Notes: generated by a model from the sequence alone, not told the origin. A stretch of 64,000 nucleotides of DNA from an uncultured Aquimarina sp. (GCA_947501475.1 CANMWA010000003.1:62001-126000), one strand, 5' to 3'. Positions 28,510-36,067 are shown, numbered from the stretch's first letter. A program made the numbers and translations.

Positions 28510-29114
28510 ATCGCAACAGCATAACGTCTGGATATCTCATCCCAATTAATGATTTCAAAAAAAGCATCAACATACGCAGCTCTATTATTTTGATATTTTA
28601 AATAATAGGCATGTTCCCAAACATCAAGACCTAATATTGGTGTTCCCTGTTTAGCAACAACATCCATTAGAGGATTGTCATGATTGGGAGTACTGGATAG
28701 AAAGAGCTTTTTATTGGAGTTGACCGAAAGCCATATCCAACCTGAGCCAAAATGAGACACTGCCAAGCTTTTAAATTCTTCAATAAAATTCTCTTTGGAG
28801 CCAAATTCGTTTTGAAGATTTTCTAAAAGTATCTTAGTTGGTAAGTTAGAACCATCTGGAGCAATATTCGTCCAGAACAAGCTGTGGTTGTAAAATCCGC
28901 CTGCGTTATTCCTAGCTGGTTCATCATACAGAGATATATTCTTCAGAATATCTTCGATTGACGTTTCAGCATCTACATTAAACTTCTTTAAAGCGAAATT
29001 CAATTTATCCGTATATCCTTTGTGATGCTTGCTGTGATGGACTCTCATTGTCTCTTCATCAATAAAGGGCTCTATGTCACCATATTGATAGTTTAGTTCA
29101 GGTAGTACATACAT
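28506..29114 (-). CDS. Superoxide dismutase, Fe/Mn family
   Basis: 202 residues. Dismutates superoxide in the cytoplasm. Metal ligands are in [23 protein letters not shown] and LDVWEHAYY. The tail [20 protein letters not shown] and the Gly-Gly before FYNH look Mn-like, but the metal cannot be decided from sequence alone. No signal peptide. The stop codons of this gene and the sigma54 activator overlap in TTAA. A -7 like TAGTTTTG (29193-29200) and a degenerate copy of the island palindrome (29257-29268) lie upstream. Confidence 0.92.
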   Translation of the reverse strand: MYVLPELNYQYGDIEPFIDEETMRVHHSKHHKGYTDKLNFALKKFNVDAETSIEDILKNISLYDEPARNNAGGFYNHSLFWTNIAPDGSNLPTKILLENLQNEFGSKENFIEEFKSLAVSHFGSGWIWLSVNSNKKLFLSSTPNHDNPLMDVVAKQGTPILGLDVWEHAYYLKYQNNRAAYVDAFFEIINWDEISRRYAVAI

Positions 29115-29192
29115 AATTCTTATTTTAAATTACACTTCAACTGTTACGCTACAACTAGAGATTGTAATAAAATTATGCCAACTCTTGTATTT

Positions 29193-29268
29193 CAAAACTA
29201 CAACTGAAAATCAAAGGCTTACGGTGTTTGGGATTTAAGTCGAAGAAAAAAATACTACGAGATATAGT
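29193..29268 (-). promoter_or_regulatory. SOD upstream region: -7-like box and degenerate palindrome
   Basis: Minus-strand TAGTTTTG (29193-29200) matches TAnnTTTG but no -33 TTG is at the right distance. ACGAGATATAGT (29257-29268) matches 10 of 12 bases of the ACGATATATCGT core; its centre is 82.5 bases from a TTGGCAT element ending at 29180. The -12 half of a sigma54 promoter is not recognisable. Confidence 0.35.
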
Positions 29269-29283
29269 ATTTATGAAAAACTA

Positions 29284-29346
29284 TTAGAAATTAATAACGC
29301 TATCTAAAGCGTCATCAGCATCTTTGTGAAGTGAGCTTGCTTGGTG
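29284..29346 (-). pseudogene. Remnant of a tyrosine integrase C-terminus
   Basis: The open stretch ends in HKDADDALDSVINF then stop, which aligns without gaps to the end of the intact island integrase, HTETDEALNNVLDF then stop. Upstream the frame closes. It looks like the last few codons of a second, lost integrase in the same orientation. Confidence 0.45.
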
Positions 29347-29741
29347 GTTTAATACGATTTTTTAAGAACCTATTGAGAAAATTGAACCTGAAGTGAAATT
29401 AGAAATAAGATATAACTTTAATAATATTAATGAGTAAGCCTAGCGAATAACAAATGTGAGTTTGAGAGAGGTATTTGAAAACTAAAGAGGTAAACAAAAA
29501 GTATTGACAAGGAATTAATAAGTTTTCCTTAAAGGTAAATACTCTTTGTCAAATGCCAAAAATCACACTATTTATATCCATATATCAAGTCACTAAATTC
29601 TTCCTATTTAAGATAATTTTAAGAATCAGTACACTAAGCAACCCTGACAACTTTTGGTTAGTTAAAGTTTTTATAAAGATTTATACGCTTGGTGTTATTA
29701 AGGTTTGTTAAGGTCTTTTTCAGAAATCGCCTATTTTTTTC

Positions 29742-29813
29742 TACTTACTTTTAATCCGAGTTAGATTAAAACAGTTACTCTAAGAAGAAGTATAACACCC
29801 TTAAAAGTAAGTA
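29742..29813. repeat. 13-bp inverted repeat before the HTH gene
   Basis: TACTTACTTTTAA (29742-29754) and its exact complement TTAAAAGTAAGTA (29801-29813), 46 bases apart and ending 2 bases before the ATG at 29816. Probable operator or recombination accessory site. Confidence 0.55.
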
Positions 29814-29815
29814 AA

Positions 29816-30031
29816 ATGAACACATCAAAAGTAAATCGATTTAAGACGATCAACAAGACCACATTAGCCAAAGCATATGGAGTTCCCATCAGAACACTAA
29901 AGTTATGGTTAGATCCTATAGAAAAGGAAATAGGTGAATACTTAGGTAAGAGTTTCAATCCAAAACAAGTTGCAATCATCGTTACTATATTGGGAGAGCC
30001 AGAACATATAGAAATGATCACCATCCAATAA
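29816..30031 (+). CDS. Small helix-turn-helix protein, excisionase/regulator-like
   Basis: 71 residues. INKTTLAKAYGVPIRTLKLWLDPIE looks like a helix-turn-helix of the MerR/excisionase type, followed by KSFNPKQVAIIVTILGEP. Small proteins like this precede the primase genes in many Bacteroidota islands and can act as excision factor or replication regulator. It is 7 bases before the helicase gene, so co-transcribed. Family assignment is tentative. Confidence 0.6.
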   Translation: MNTSKVNRFKTINKTTLAKAYGVPIRTLKLWLDPIEKEIGEYLGKSFNPKQVAIIVTILGEPEHIEMITIQ

Positions 30032-30038
30032 ATCTGTT

Positions 30039-31508
30039 ATGAAAGAAAACCAAACAATTGGAGTAGATGATTTTCTGGAAGAAACAGACAAACTATTGGA
30101 AGTTGCTTATACCAACAAAGAAATCGAACAGGATAATCAAGTAAAATTGGTCCTGGAGAAATTACTGGATTGCATTCAAAAAGTAAACATTAGAGAATAC
30201 ACCAAAATACAAGGCAATGCCAAACTTAAGAGAAATCATTTTGTAGTAGCTATTATAGAAATTATCCTTCAGGTTGCTGGGGATAATGGTTTCAGCTTAT
30301 GCCGTAAAAATGGATTAGTCTATGTATACAACGGAGAATATTGGCAGTTTGCGGAGCGTACTGAATTTGAGTATTTTTTAGGGAAAGCTTCACAAAAAAT
30401 GGGAGTGGATAAATATCTTGCAAAATTTCATGCTTTTAAGAATGAGCTGTACAAACAATTCACCGCAGAAGCACATCTGGAAGAGATCCAATCTCATCAT
30501 AAAACCACTGCTATAAACCTTGTAAATGGTACTTTTGAAATATCTCCATTTAGCCAAACATTACGATCGTTTCAAAAGGAAGACTTTCTGACTTACCAAC
30601 TTCCTTTTACATTTGATAAGACGGCAGAAGCTCCGTTATTTATGGAATATCTAAGACGTGTATTGCCAGAACACGAGTTACAAGATATTCTAGCAGAATA
30701 CCTAGGCTATGTCTTTATAAAAAACAACGTACTGAAACTGGAAAAAGTTCTGTTGTTGTATGGGAATGGTGGAAACGGTAAGAGTGTGTTGTTTGAAATC
30801 GTACTGGCATTGTTTGGCACTGAAAACATCTCTAATTTCTCATTACAATCCTTGACAGCAGATAATGGATATTGCAGGGCTATGCTATCCAATAAGTTGC
30901 TAAACTATGCAAGTGAGATCAAAGGAAAACTAGAAACCAATATTTTTAAACAATTAGTGTCTGGCGAACCTGTAGAAGCAAGATTACCTTTTGGTCAACC
31001 GCATACCATTAGTAATTATGCAAGATTTATGTTTAACTGTAATACACTCCCCGAACAAGTAGAAAATACCCATGCTTTTTTTAGACGGTTTTTAATCATT
31101 CCATTTAAAGCAACTATTTCTGAAACAGAGAAAGACCCTGATCTTTCTAAACGAATTATAAGAAGTGAATTATCAGGTGTTTTTAATTGGGTACTCGAAG
31201 GGTTGAACCGCTTATTGAAGAACCGAAGTTTTACAAGTAGTAGAACTTCAGAAAATGAGGTATTGAAATATCAACAAGAAAGTAATTCTATTCTTTTATT
31301 TATAGAAGATTTCGGATATCAATCTTCTATTACTGATGATATGCCACTATCAACAGTCTTTAATGAATACCGAAGTTTTTGTATCGAGAGCAACTATAAA
31401 ATGGAACCTAAAAGAATTTTTTCTAAAAAGATGCAAGAATTAGGATATGAAGTTAGGAGAAAAAGCTACGGTACTGCCATCTTCCTAAAAAAAATACTTA
31501 TTAATTAG
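30039..31508 (+). CDS. P4-type primase/helicase (SF3, D5_N-DUF5906)
   Basis: 489 residues. The C-terminal half has the SF3 helicase Walker A GNGGNGKS (242-249), the LLNYASEIKGKLETNIFKQL block and the ARFMFNCNTLP sensor region, with D5_N-like sequence before it (about 130-220). In phage satellites and plasmids such proteins unwind a cognate origin. The N-terminal part lacks a recognisable primase motif, so priming may depend on the next gene. Full length; same strand as its neighbours. Confidence 0.85.
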   Translation: MKENQTIGVDDFLEETDKLLEVAYTNKEIEQDNQVKLVLEKLLDCIQKVNIREYTKIQGNAKLKRNHFVVAIIEIILQVAGDNGFSLCRKNGLVYVYNGEYWQFAERTEFEYFLGKASQKMGVDKYLAKFHAFKNELYKQFTAEAHLEEIQSHHKTTAINLVNGTFEISPFSQTLRSFQKEDFLTYQLPFTFDKTAEAPLFMEYLRRVLPEHELQDILAEYLGYVFIKNNVLKLEKVLLLYGNGGNGKSVLFEIVLALFGTENISNFSLQSLTADNGYCRAMLSNKLLNYASEIKGKLETNIFKQLVSGEPVEARLPFGQPHTISNYARFMFNCNTLPEQVENTHAFFRRFLIIPFKATISETEKDPDLSKRIIRSELSGVFNWVLEGLNRLLKNRSFTSSRTSENEVLKYQQESNSILLFIEDFGYQSSITDDMPLSTVFNEYRSFCIESNYKMEPKRIFSKKMQELGYEVRRKSYGTAIFLKKILIN

Positions 31509-31510
31509 AT

Positions 31511-31573
31511 CTACATAAACTACACAAACTACATTTTTTAACCAAAATCGTGTAGTTCGTGTAGTTTATGTAG
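31511..31573. repeat. Long inverted repeat between replication genes
   Basis: Arms of 23 bases (31511-31533 and 31551-31573) with one mismatch around a 17-base loop. Each arm contains two direct ACTACA-type units. It could be a terminator-like structure, an operator or part of a replication origin. No T-run follows. Confidence 0.7.
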
Positions 31574-31595
31574 TAAAAAATATAATGTTTTATTT

Positions 31596-32528
31596 TTGAA
31601 CCATCGATTTACATTAGAACCTTACTCAGGATTAAAGTCCAGATTTAGATGCCCAAATTGTGGTAAGAATAACTGTTTTTCTCTGTACGTGGATATCCAG
31701 AAAAATAAATATATAGATATATCGGTAGGCAGATGTAACCGAGAAATCAAATGTGGTTATCATTATACCCCAAAACAATACTTTGAAGACCATCAAGATC
31801 AAAAACCGAAAACAGCACCTATTAAACGGACACCTTCCAAACAACTAGTTCCTAACAAAATTGGTTATATAGATCCTTATATTTTAAAAAGAAGTATAAC
31901 TTCCAAGCACAGTAATTACTTTTTAAGTTACTTATCTACTATTTTTGATGCGGTTACGGTTCAGAAATTACAATCCAAATATCATATCGGTACTTCTAAG
32001 AAATGGAACGGTGCAACCGTATTCTGGCAAGTCGATTTTACAGGGAAGATCCGTAGCGGAAAAATTATGTTATATAACCGAGTAACGGGGAAACGAATTA
32101 AAAAACCATATAACCATATCTCCTGGATACATAAAGCGCTGCATAAACACGATTACTTCTTAAAACAGTGCTTTTATGGAGAGCATTTAATAAAGACAAG
32201 TACTAATCCTATTGCCATTGTAGAAAGCGAGAAAACAGCTATTATAGCCAGTGTATTCTTACCTGAATTTACATGGTTAGCTTCGGGTAGTTTGTCCAAT
32301 CTTACCTATGAGAAAACAAAAGTTTTAAAAGGTCTTCAAGTAATACTTTTTCCTGATCTCAACGCATACGACAAATGGAAAGAAAAAATAGCCTCTTTAC
32401 ATCCCGAAACTACTTATCAGATTTCAGATTTACTGGAAAGAAAAGCTACTATCGAGCAAAGAAAAAATGGATTGGATATTGCTGATTATTTAGTAGCATT
32501 GGATATGGAAAAATATCTGAGAGAATAA
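31596..32528 (+). CDS. Zinc-ribbon primase-like protein (DUF6371-type)
   Basis: 310 residues, TTG start at 31596 (the frame has no ATG before the conserved part). The N-terminus is a zinc ribbon: RCPNCGKN, then RCNREIKCGYHY. The rest, with IVESEKTAIIAS and VILFPDLNAYDKW, resembles a Toprim-like acidic arrangement found in primases (Glu in the first block, DxN in the second). It probably primes replication of the island with the SF3 helicase. The family is typical of Bacteroidota mobile elements. Confidence 0.72.
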   Translation: MNHRFTLEPYSGLKSRFRCPNCGKNNCFSLYVDIQKNKYIDISVGRCNREIKCGYHYTPKQYFEDHQDQKPKTAPIKRTPSKQLVPNKIGYIDPYILKRSITSKHSNYFLSYLSTIFDAVTVQKLQSKYHIGTSKKWNGATVFWQVDFTGKIRSGKIMLYNRVTGKRIKKPYNHISWIHKALHKHDYFLKQCFYGEHLIKTSTNPIAIVESEKTAIIASVFLPEFTWLASGSLSNLTYEKTKVLKGLQVILFPDLNAYDKWKEKIASLHPETTYQISDLLERKATIEQRKNGLDIADYLVALDMEKYLRE

Positions 32529-32628
32529 TCAATAAATCAACCTGACAAAGAATTTTTGTATTGTAATTACCATTAAAATAAGAAAACATCACAAAAACCT
32601 GTCAACCGTTTAAAACAATGGACTGAGC

Positions 32629-32685
32629 AATGTTTTCCAAAATGTTTACACTTTGTTTACCACATGTTTACCAGAATGTTTTCCA
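32629..32685 (+). repeat. Five iteron-like ATGTTTACC repeats
   Basis: Units AATGTTTTCCA, AATGTTTACAC, TTGTTTACCAC, ATGTTTACCAG and AATGTTTTCCA; the TG steps are 12, 11, 11 and 12 bases apart, about one helical turn, so all face the same side of the DNA. Typical layout of initiator binding sites. Confidence 0.65.
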
Positions 32686-33041
32686 AATGGTTCGAGAAAA
32701 TATAAACAGTCTTCTAGCATATCTCAAAACACTGATTTCTTAACCCGCACTTGTTAATTTTAAAATTTGCTTAGGTAGTTATATTAAATGGTGGTTTTAT
32801 TGAACTTTTGACTAGAAACTTAGAATAAAACCTATTAATTTCAATAAAACGGTTCATTTTATAAGTTTACAAATTGAGACTTTAATGAACTTATATGTTA
32901 TTTGGATATTCTTCTTCTAGCATTTTCTAAAAATAAATGTTCAAAAAGAATATTACTAAAATCACGTAAAAAACTAAGGAAAAAAATAGCCTTTTAAATT
33001 TATTTTTATTAATTGTAGAAACAACAAATAATTATAAACCA

Positions 33042-33073
33042 CCCCGTGTCTGAAACAAACTTCAGACACGGGG
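33042..33073. repeat. Strong GC-rich hairpin
   Basis: CCCCGTGTCTGAA pairs perfectly with TTCAGACACGGGG around a 6-base loop, in otherwise AT-rich DNA. It may end the lipoprotein transcript coming from the right, though no T-run follows. Confidence 0.7.
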
Positions 33074-33117
33074 GGTACTAAACGATGGCTTTGAAACAAT
33101 CTATTTTGTTATATGTT

Positions 33118-33519
33118 TCAGAAATATCTTAAAACTTCAAAACAATTACTGGTCACTTTACCATTTACTTTTGAACAACAGGTTTCATGTTCTATAAAAT
33201 GTCCGAAAGCGTCAGCAACTTCTACCTCTGTTAGTGTGCATTTCAGATAATCATTTTCAAAATCTTTGTTTCCATGATTTCGTTTTAATTCAAGTTTTAA
33301 ACTTTCAACTAATCTTAAATGATTTTTATATTCAGATGAATTGATAAAGTCCATAATTTCAGAGGTCTCATTGAAATTGAGAACTTTTGATCCTTCATCT
33401 GTTAGCATTGTGAATGATAACATAATATCATCCTTGCTTTCCTCTAAATGCTGCTTTTCGCAAGAAATTAATGTAATAAATACAAAGCTCAAGATTAAAA
33501 GATTTTTTGTGTTTTTCAT
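33118..33519 (-). CDS. Small lipoprotein of unknown function
   Basis: 133 residues with a lipoprotein signal (MKNTKNLLILSFVFITLISC). The mature part is acidic and charged, and ends in a segment with four cysteines (Cys in LKCTLTEVE, HETCCSK and SNCFEVL), which could form disulfides or bind metal. I do not recognise a family. Island cargo reading opposite to the helicase genes. Confidence 0.6.
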   Translation of the reverse strand: MKNTKNLLILSFVFITLISCEKQHLEESKDDIMLSFTMLTDEGSKVLNFNETSEIMDFINSSEYKNHLRLVESLKLELKRNHGNKDFENDYLKCTLTEVEVADAFGHFIEHETCCSKVNGKVTSNCFEVLRYF

Positions 33520-33600
33520 TTTAATAAATTTTTATGTTTAAGTCAGGTAAAAATATACTAATTGTAGTATCACATTAAATGATTGTCTGTATATAGCATT

Positions 33601-33656
33601 ATTTAACTCCTAAATAACGATATTTAACTCCTAGATAGTAATTTAACTTCTAAATA
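33601..33656 (+). repeat. Three direct repeats upstream of the HEPN-like gene
   Basis: ATTTAACTCCTAAATA at 33601, ATTTAACTCCTAGATA at 33622 and ATTTAACTTCTAAATA at 33641, spaced 21 and 19 bases. Could be operator copies for the gene on either side. Confidence 0.6.
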
Positions 33657-33828
33657 AATCACCTTTTATAGCATTGTAAGCATCAAAAAAATACTATGTA
33701 AAGCTTTCTCTTAAAATAGGAAAAGCTTTTGGGTGTCATAAACTATATTGTTTAACTTTTCCATATTATCAGTATTTCAAAAAAATTATAACATCATTAA
33801 TAATTCTAATTTAATTACTATCGCTAAT

Positions 33829-34347
33829 ATGGGTAAAAAGCCTAAAGAAGAAAATAAAACAGAAGGTATTCTTTTTGACAGTAATACTTTTGAACCAGAA
33901 TTTTTACAGGCTGTTGGAAAAATAACTATTAATTTTGCCAATTTAGAATTATACTTATCTCTTTTTTGCGGCACACATATTAGAGCATTTCCGCCTATAA
34001 TAAATCAAATAATTACATCAGAATTATCATTTAAGCAACTAGTTCATATATCAATTGCTATTCATAAGGAAGTTGAACAAGACCCAATCAAAATAGAGGG
34101 GTTTTTAGAAATATCAAAGAAACTATTTGATTCGGAACAAAGAAGGAACGCGATAATTCATTCAAATTATGGCACTGAAAATGATAAAGTTGTAAGACAA
34201 AAAAGTACCGCAAAAGGCAAACGAGGCTTTAGAACTCAATATGAAGATTTAACAACAGAGTTGATGTATGATTTTGCAAATGAGATAGATGACACTAGTA
34301 AACAAATAGGACTATTAATTTATGAATTATCAACGACAACAGAATAA
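33829..34347 (+). CDS. Orphan protein with HEPN-like RxxxxH motif
   Basis: 172 residues from MGKKPKEENKTEG at 33829; a longer frame from 33748 adds a hydrophobic, non-conserved-looking leader. Mostly helical. It contains R106-NAII-H111, which fits the R-N-x3-H motif of HEPN ribonucleases and HEPN-like toxins, in a helix after FDSEQR. No other family resemblance is clear. It lies between direct repeats and the integrase, a usual place for defence or addiction cargo, but function is unproven. Confidence 0.5.
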   Translation: MGKKPKEENKTEGILFDSNTFEPEFLQAVGKITINFANLELYLSLFCGTHIRAFPPIINQIITSELSFKQLVHISIAIHKEVEQDPIKIEGFLEISKKLFDSEQRRNAIIHSNYGTENDKVVRQKSTAKGKRGFRTQYEDLTTELMYDFANEIDDTSKQIGLLIYELSTTTE

Positions 34348-34366
34348 ATAAAGTTCAATAAAACGA

Positions 34367-35590
34367 TCAAAAATCCAAAACATTATTTAAAGCTTCGTCC
34401 GTTTCGGTATGGTCAAAATTAGACTGATATCCTATAGTCGTATTAAGATTAGAGTGGCGATATAATTTCTGTAGTCGCTGAGGAGAAACTTTATCTCCAG
34501 CAATTTGACCAAAAGAGTGTCTAGCGATATGACTGGTTATTTTCTTTTTTATTTCCGCTTTTTGCCCTATTTGCTCAAGGTAGTTATTAATTTTTTTGGT
34601 GTTTGTTTTTATTCTGGAGTATACAGCCTTAGAATTTTTTTCATCCATACCCGCTAGAAAAGGAAATATATACCCTTTATTTGATTTTTCACTCTTTTTA
34701 TAAAGGTTAATAATTTTAATGGCTTTATCTGGTAATCTTAATGAATCCCTTTTATCATTTTTACCCATTTTGTAATACAACCTATCATCCACAATATCTT
34801 TCCACTTCATTCGTAAAGCATCAGAAACTCTAATTCCTGCCAAGTAAAAAGAAAACAAAAATATATTTTTAGTATCCCATATCAGTGTGTTCTTTTCAAG
34901 CTCTAATATTTCTATAGCTAAAATTTCATTTCTATTTAACCCTATTTTTTCACTCTCCGGATATTTAATTTTAACCTTTCCAACTCCAAAAGGATAATAT
35001 TTTTGATCTACAATACCTCTTCTAATTGCTGTATTAAACAATAATCGAATTAACACATAAATATTCATAACGGATCTTTCTGATAGGTCATTACTAATCT
35101 GGAGATATATTTTTAACCTCTTCAGCATAGCTTCATCAATTTCCTGAAATGTCAAATTACTATTTCCTGTAAACTCTTTAATACGATTCACCTTACTGTT
35201 ATCTGATATTGCTCGATTATGTTTTCCTAATTTTCTTAGATCGGCTACATGTTCATTTGCCAAATCAAAGAAGGATTGATTTTTATTAGTTGAAGTTCGA
35301 ATTGAATCAACTATCTGTTTTGCTGTCAATGGAGTTTGAAGAGTTTTTGACTCAAAAATTACATCATCTAATGCATCATATTTTTTCCTAATAATCCTAT
35401 TGAGCTGGGCATATTTGGGGTGGGTATTTTTAATTTTTTCGGCTTTTTCATCAAAATCCACTGGATCAATATTATATCCCAAATGATAGTAACTACGCTT
35501 TCGGTTTACCGTGACTCTTAATGCTAGTCTATATGATTTCTCCCCATTACTATTTGTTTTTGGATGTAAAACAGTTTTTAGCTTAGCCAT
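34367..35590 (-). CDS. Tyrosine site-specific integrase
   Basis: 407 residues. An N-terminal arm-binding region, a SAM-like core-binding domain (about 100-190) and a C-terminal catalytic domain with Arg254 (LAGIRVSDAL), H354-x-x-R357 (HIARHSFG), the YRHSN block and nucleophile Tyr388 (TTIGYQS). Typical Bacteroidota island integrase. Located 182 bases from the right attachment repeat and transcribed away from it, so it is the enzyme responsible for the tRNA-Leu insertion. Confidence 0.93.
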   Translation of the reverse strand: MAKLKTVLHPKTNSNGEKSYRLALRVTVNRKRSYYHLGYNIDPVDFDEKAEKIKNTHPKYAQLNRIIRKKYDALDDVIFESKTLQTPLTAKQIVDSIRTSTNKNQSFFDLANEHVADLRKLGKHNRAISDNSKVNRIKEFTGNSNLTFQEIDEAMLKRLKIYLQISNDLSERSVMNIYVLIRLLFNTAIRRGIVDQKYYPFGVGKVKIKYPESEKIGLNRNEILAIEILELEKNTLIWDTKNIFLFSFYLAGIRVSDALRMKWKDIVDDRLYYKMGKNDKRDSLRLPDKAIKIINLYKKSEKSNKGYIFPFLAGMDEKNSKAVYSRIKTNTKKINNYLEQIGQKAEIKKKITSHIARHSFGQIAGDKVSPQRLQKLYRHSNLNTTIGYQSNFDHTETDEALNNVLDF

Positions 35591-35637
35591 TTGTTAAATA
35601 TTTAATCACGAGCTAAATTACAAAACATTTTTAAAAA

Positions 35638-35659
35638 GGGTAACACAATAGGTAACACA
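35638..35659 (+). repeat. Arm-type direct repeats, right end of island
   Basis: GGGTAACACA at 35638 and AGGTAACACA at 35650, the same 12-base spacing and orientation as the left-end pair. Confidence 0.65.
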
Positions 35660-35771
35660 TTTTAAGTACTTTAATAAACTTTAACGAACTACAATACCAC
35701 TAAAATAAGTTGAATTCATTGACTTTATCTATATTTATCACGTATTAAGGTTTATTAGAGTATTCAAAAAA

Positions 35772-35827
35772 CTAGACTTAGGATCTAGTGCCGCGAGGTG
35801 TGAGAGTTCGAGTCTCTCCGCCCGCAC
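35772..35827 (+). repeat. attR: right 56-bp tRNA-Leu direct repeat
   Basis: Exact copy of 10385-10440, the tRNA-Leu anticodon stem to 3' end without a 5' half, so not a functional tRNA. Probably the original chromosomal 3' part displaced by the island. Confidence 0.92.
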
Positions 35828-35833
35828 CGAACT

Positions 35834-35865
35834 AAAAAGCTTCTCTTAATCGAGAGGCTTTTTTT
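35834..35865 (+). terminator. Terminator after attR
   Basis: AAAAAGCTTCTC / GAGAGGCTTTTT hairpin with a T-run. Probably the original terminator of the tRNA-Leu gene before insertion. Confidence 0.75.
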
Positions 35866-35927
35866 GTATGCAAAAGCTTGATGTTACTTGGGAGAGACGA
35901 GAAGTTTATCCTGAGTTAAGTCGAAGG

Positions 35928-35947
35928 GAGTCTCTCCGCCCGCACAG
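35928..35947 (+). repeat. Third, short tRNA-Leu 3'-end fragment
   Basis: 20 bases identical to 10423-10442, followed, as at the intact tRNA, by an A-run and a hairpin (AACCCAGATCA/TGATCTGGGTT, about 35956-35979). Likely scar of an earlier insertion or of a second tRNA copy. Confidence 0.6.
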
Positions 35948-36067
35948 CGTAAAAAAACCCAGATCAGATGATCTGGGTTTTCTTTTGTTCTTATAATATT
36001 ATGTATAAATAAAAGTAAATCATACATCATCATTTTAACCAAGGTCATGAGTTTTTTGAACGAAGGG

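Larger units (their letters stand above)
29115..29815. other. 701-base gene-poor junction inside the island
   Basis: Contains the SOD upstream signals, an integrase remnant (29284-29346), sequences at 29653-29716 resembling the right-end repeats TTAAAGTTT and TATTAAGGTTT, and a 13-bp inverted repeat ahead of the HTH gene. No intact gene seen. It separates the metabolic cargo from the replication/integration module. Confidence 0.6.
32529..33117. other. 589-base non-coding region, putative island origin
   Basis: Very AT-rich. It holds a five-unit iteron-like array (32629-32685) and a strong GC-rich hairpin (33042-33073). No gene seen. Its position right after the helicase and primase genes suits an origin of replication. 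Confidence 0.5.
10385..35827. mobile_element. Genomic island integrated in tRNA-Leu, about 25.4 kb
   Basis: Bounded by identical 56-bp repeats (10385-10440 and 35772-35827) of the tRNA-Leu anticodon-to-3' end. Just inside each end is a pair of GGTAACACA repeats spaced 12 bases (10483/10495 and 35638/35650), as expected for integrase arm-type sites. A full tyrosine recombinase gene lies next to the right end. The island carries its own replication-type genes (HTH protein, SF3 helicase/primase, zinc-ribbon protein) and a 19-kb metabolic and regulatory cargo. No relaxase or conjugation gene is visible, so self-transfer is not supported; mobilisation by a helper or a phage-satellite lifestyle is possible. 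Confidence 0.85.
35591..36067. other. Right island boundary and flanking chromosome
   Basis: Holds the right arm repeats (35638-35659), an inverted pair TTTAATAAACTTTAA / TATTAAGGTTTATTA (about 35671-35757), attR, a terminator, a GTTTATCCTGAGTTAAGTCG repeat-like element (about 35905), a third 20-bp tRNA fragment and a second terminator. No gene. Confidence 0.7.

Noticed and set aside
29500..29552. Inverted repeat TTGACAA ... TTGTCAA
   Set aside because: Short arms in AT-rich DNA with imperfect flanks; expected by chance.
32629..33656. CRISPR array
   Set aside because: The short repeats have 0-6-base gaps or only three copies and no spacers of typical length; no cas genes.
10385..35827. Conjugative element or complete prophage
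   Set aside because: No relaxase, coupling protein, type IV secretion, capsid, portal or terminase gene is visible.
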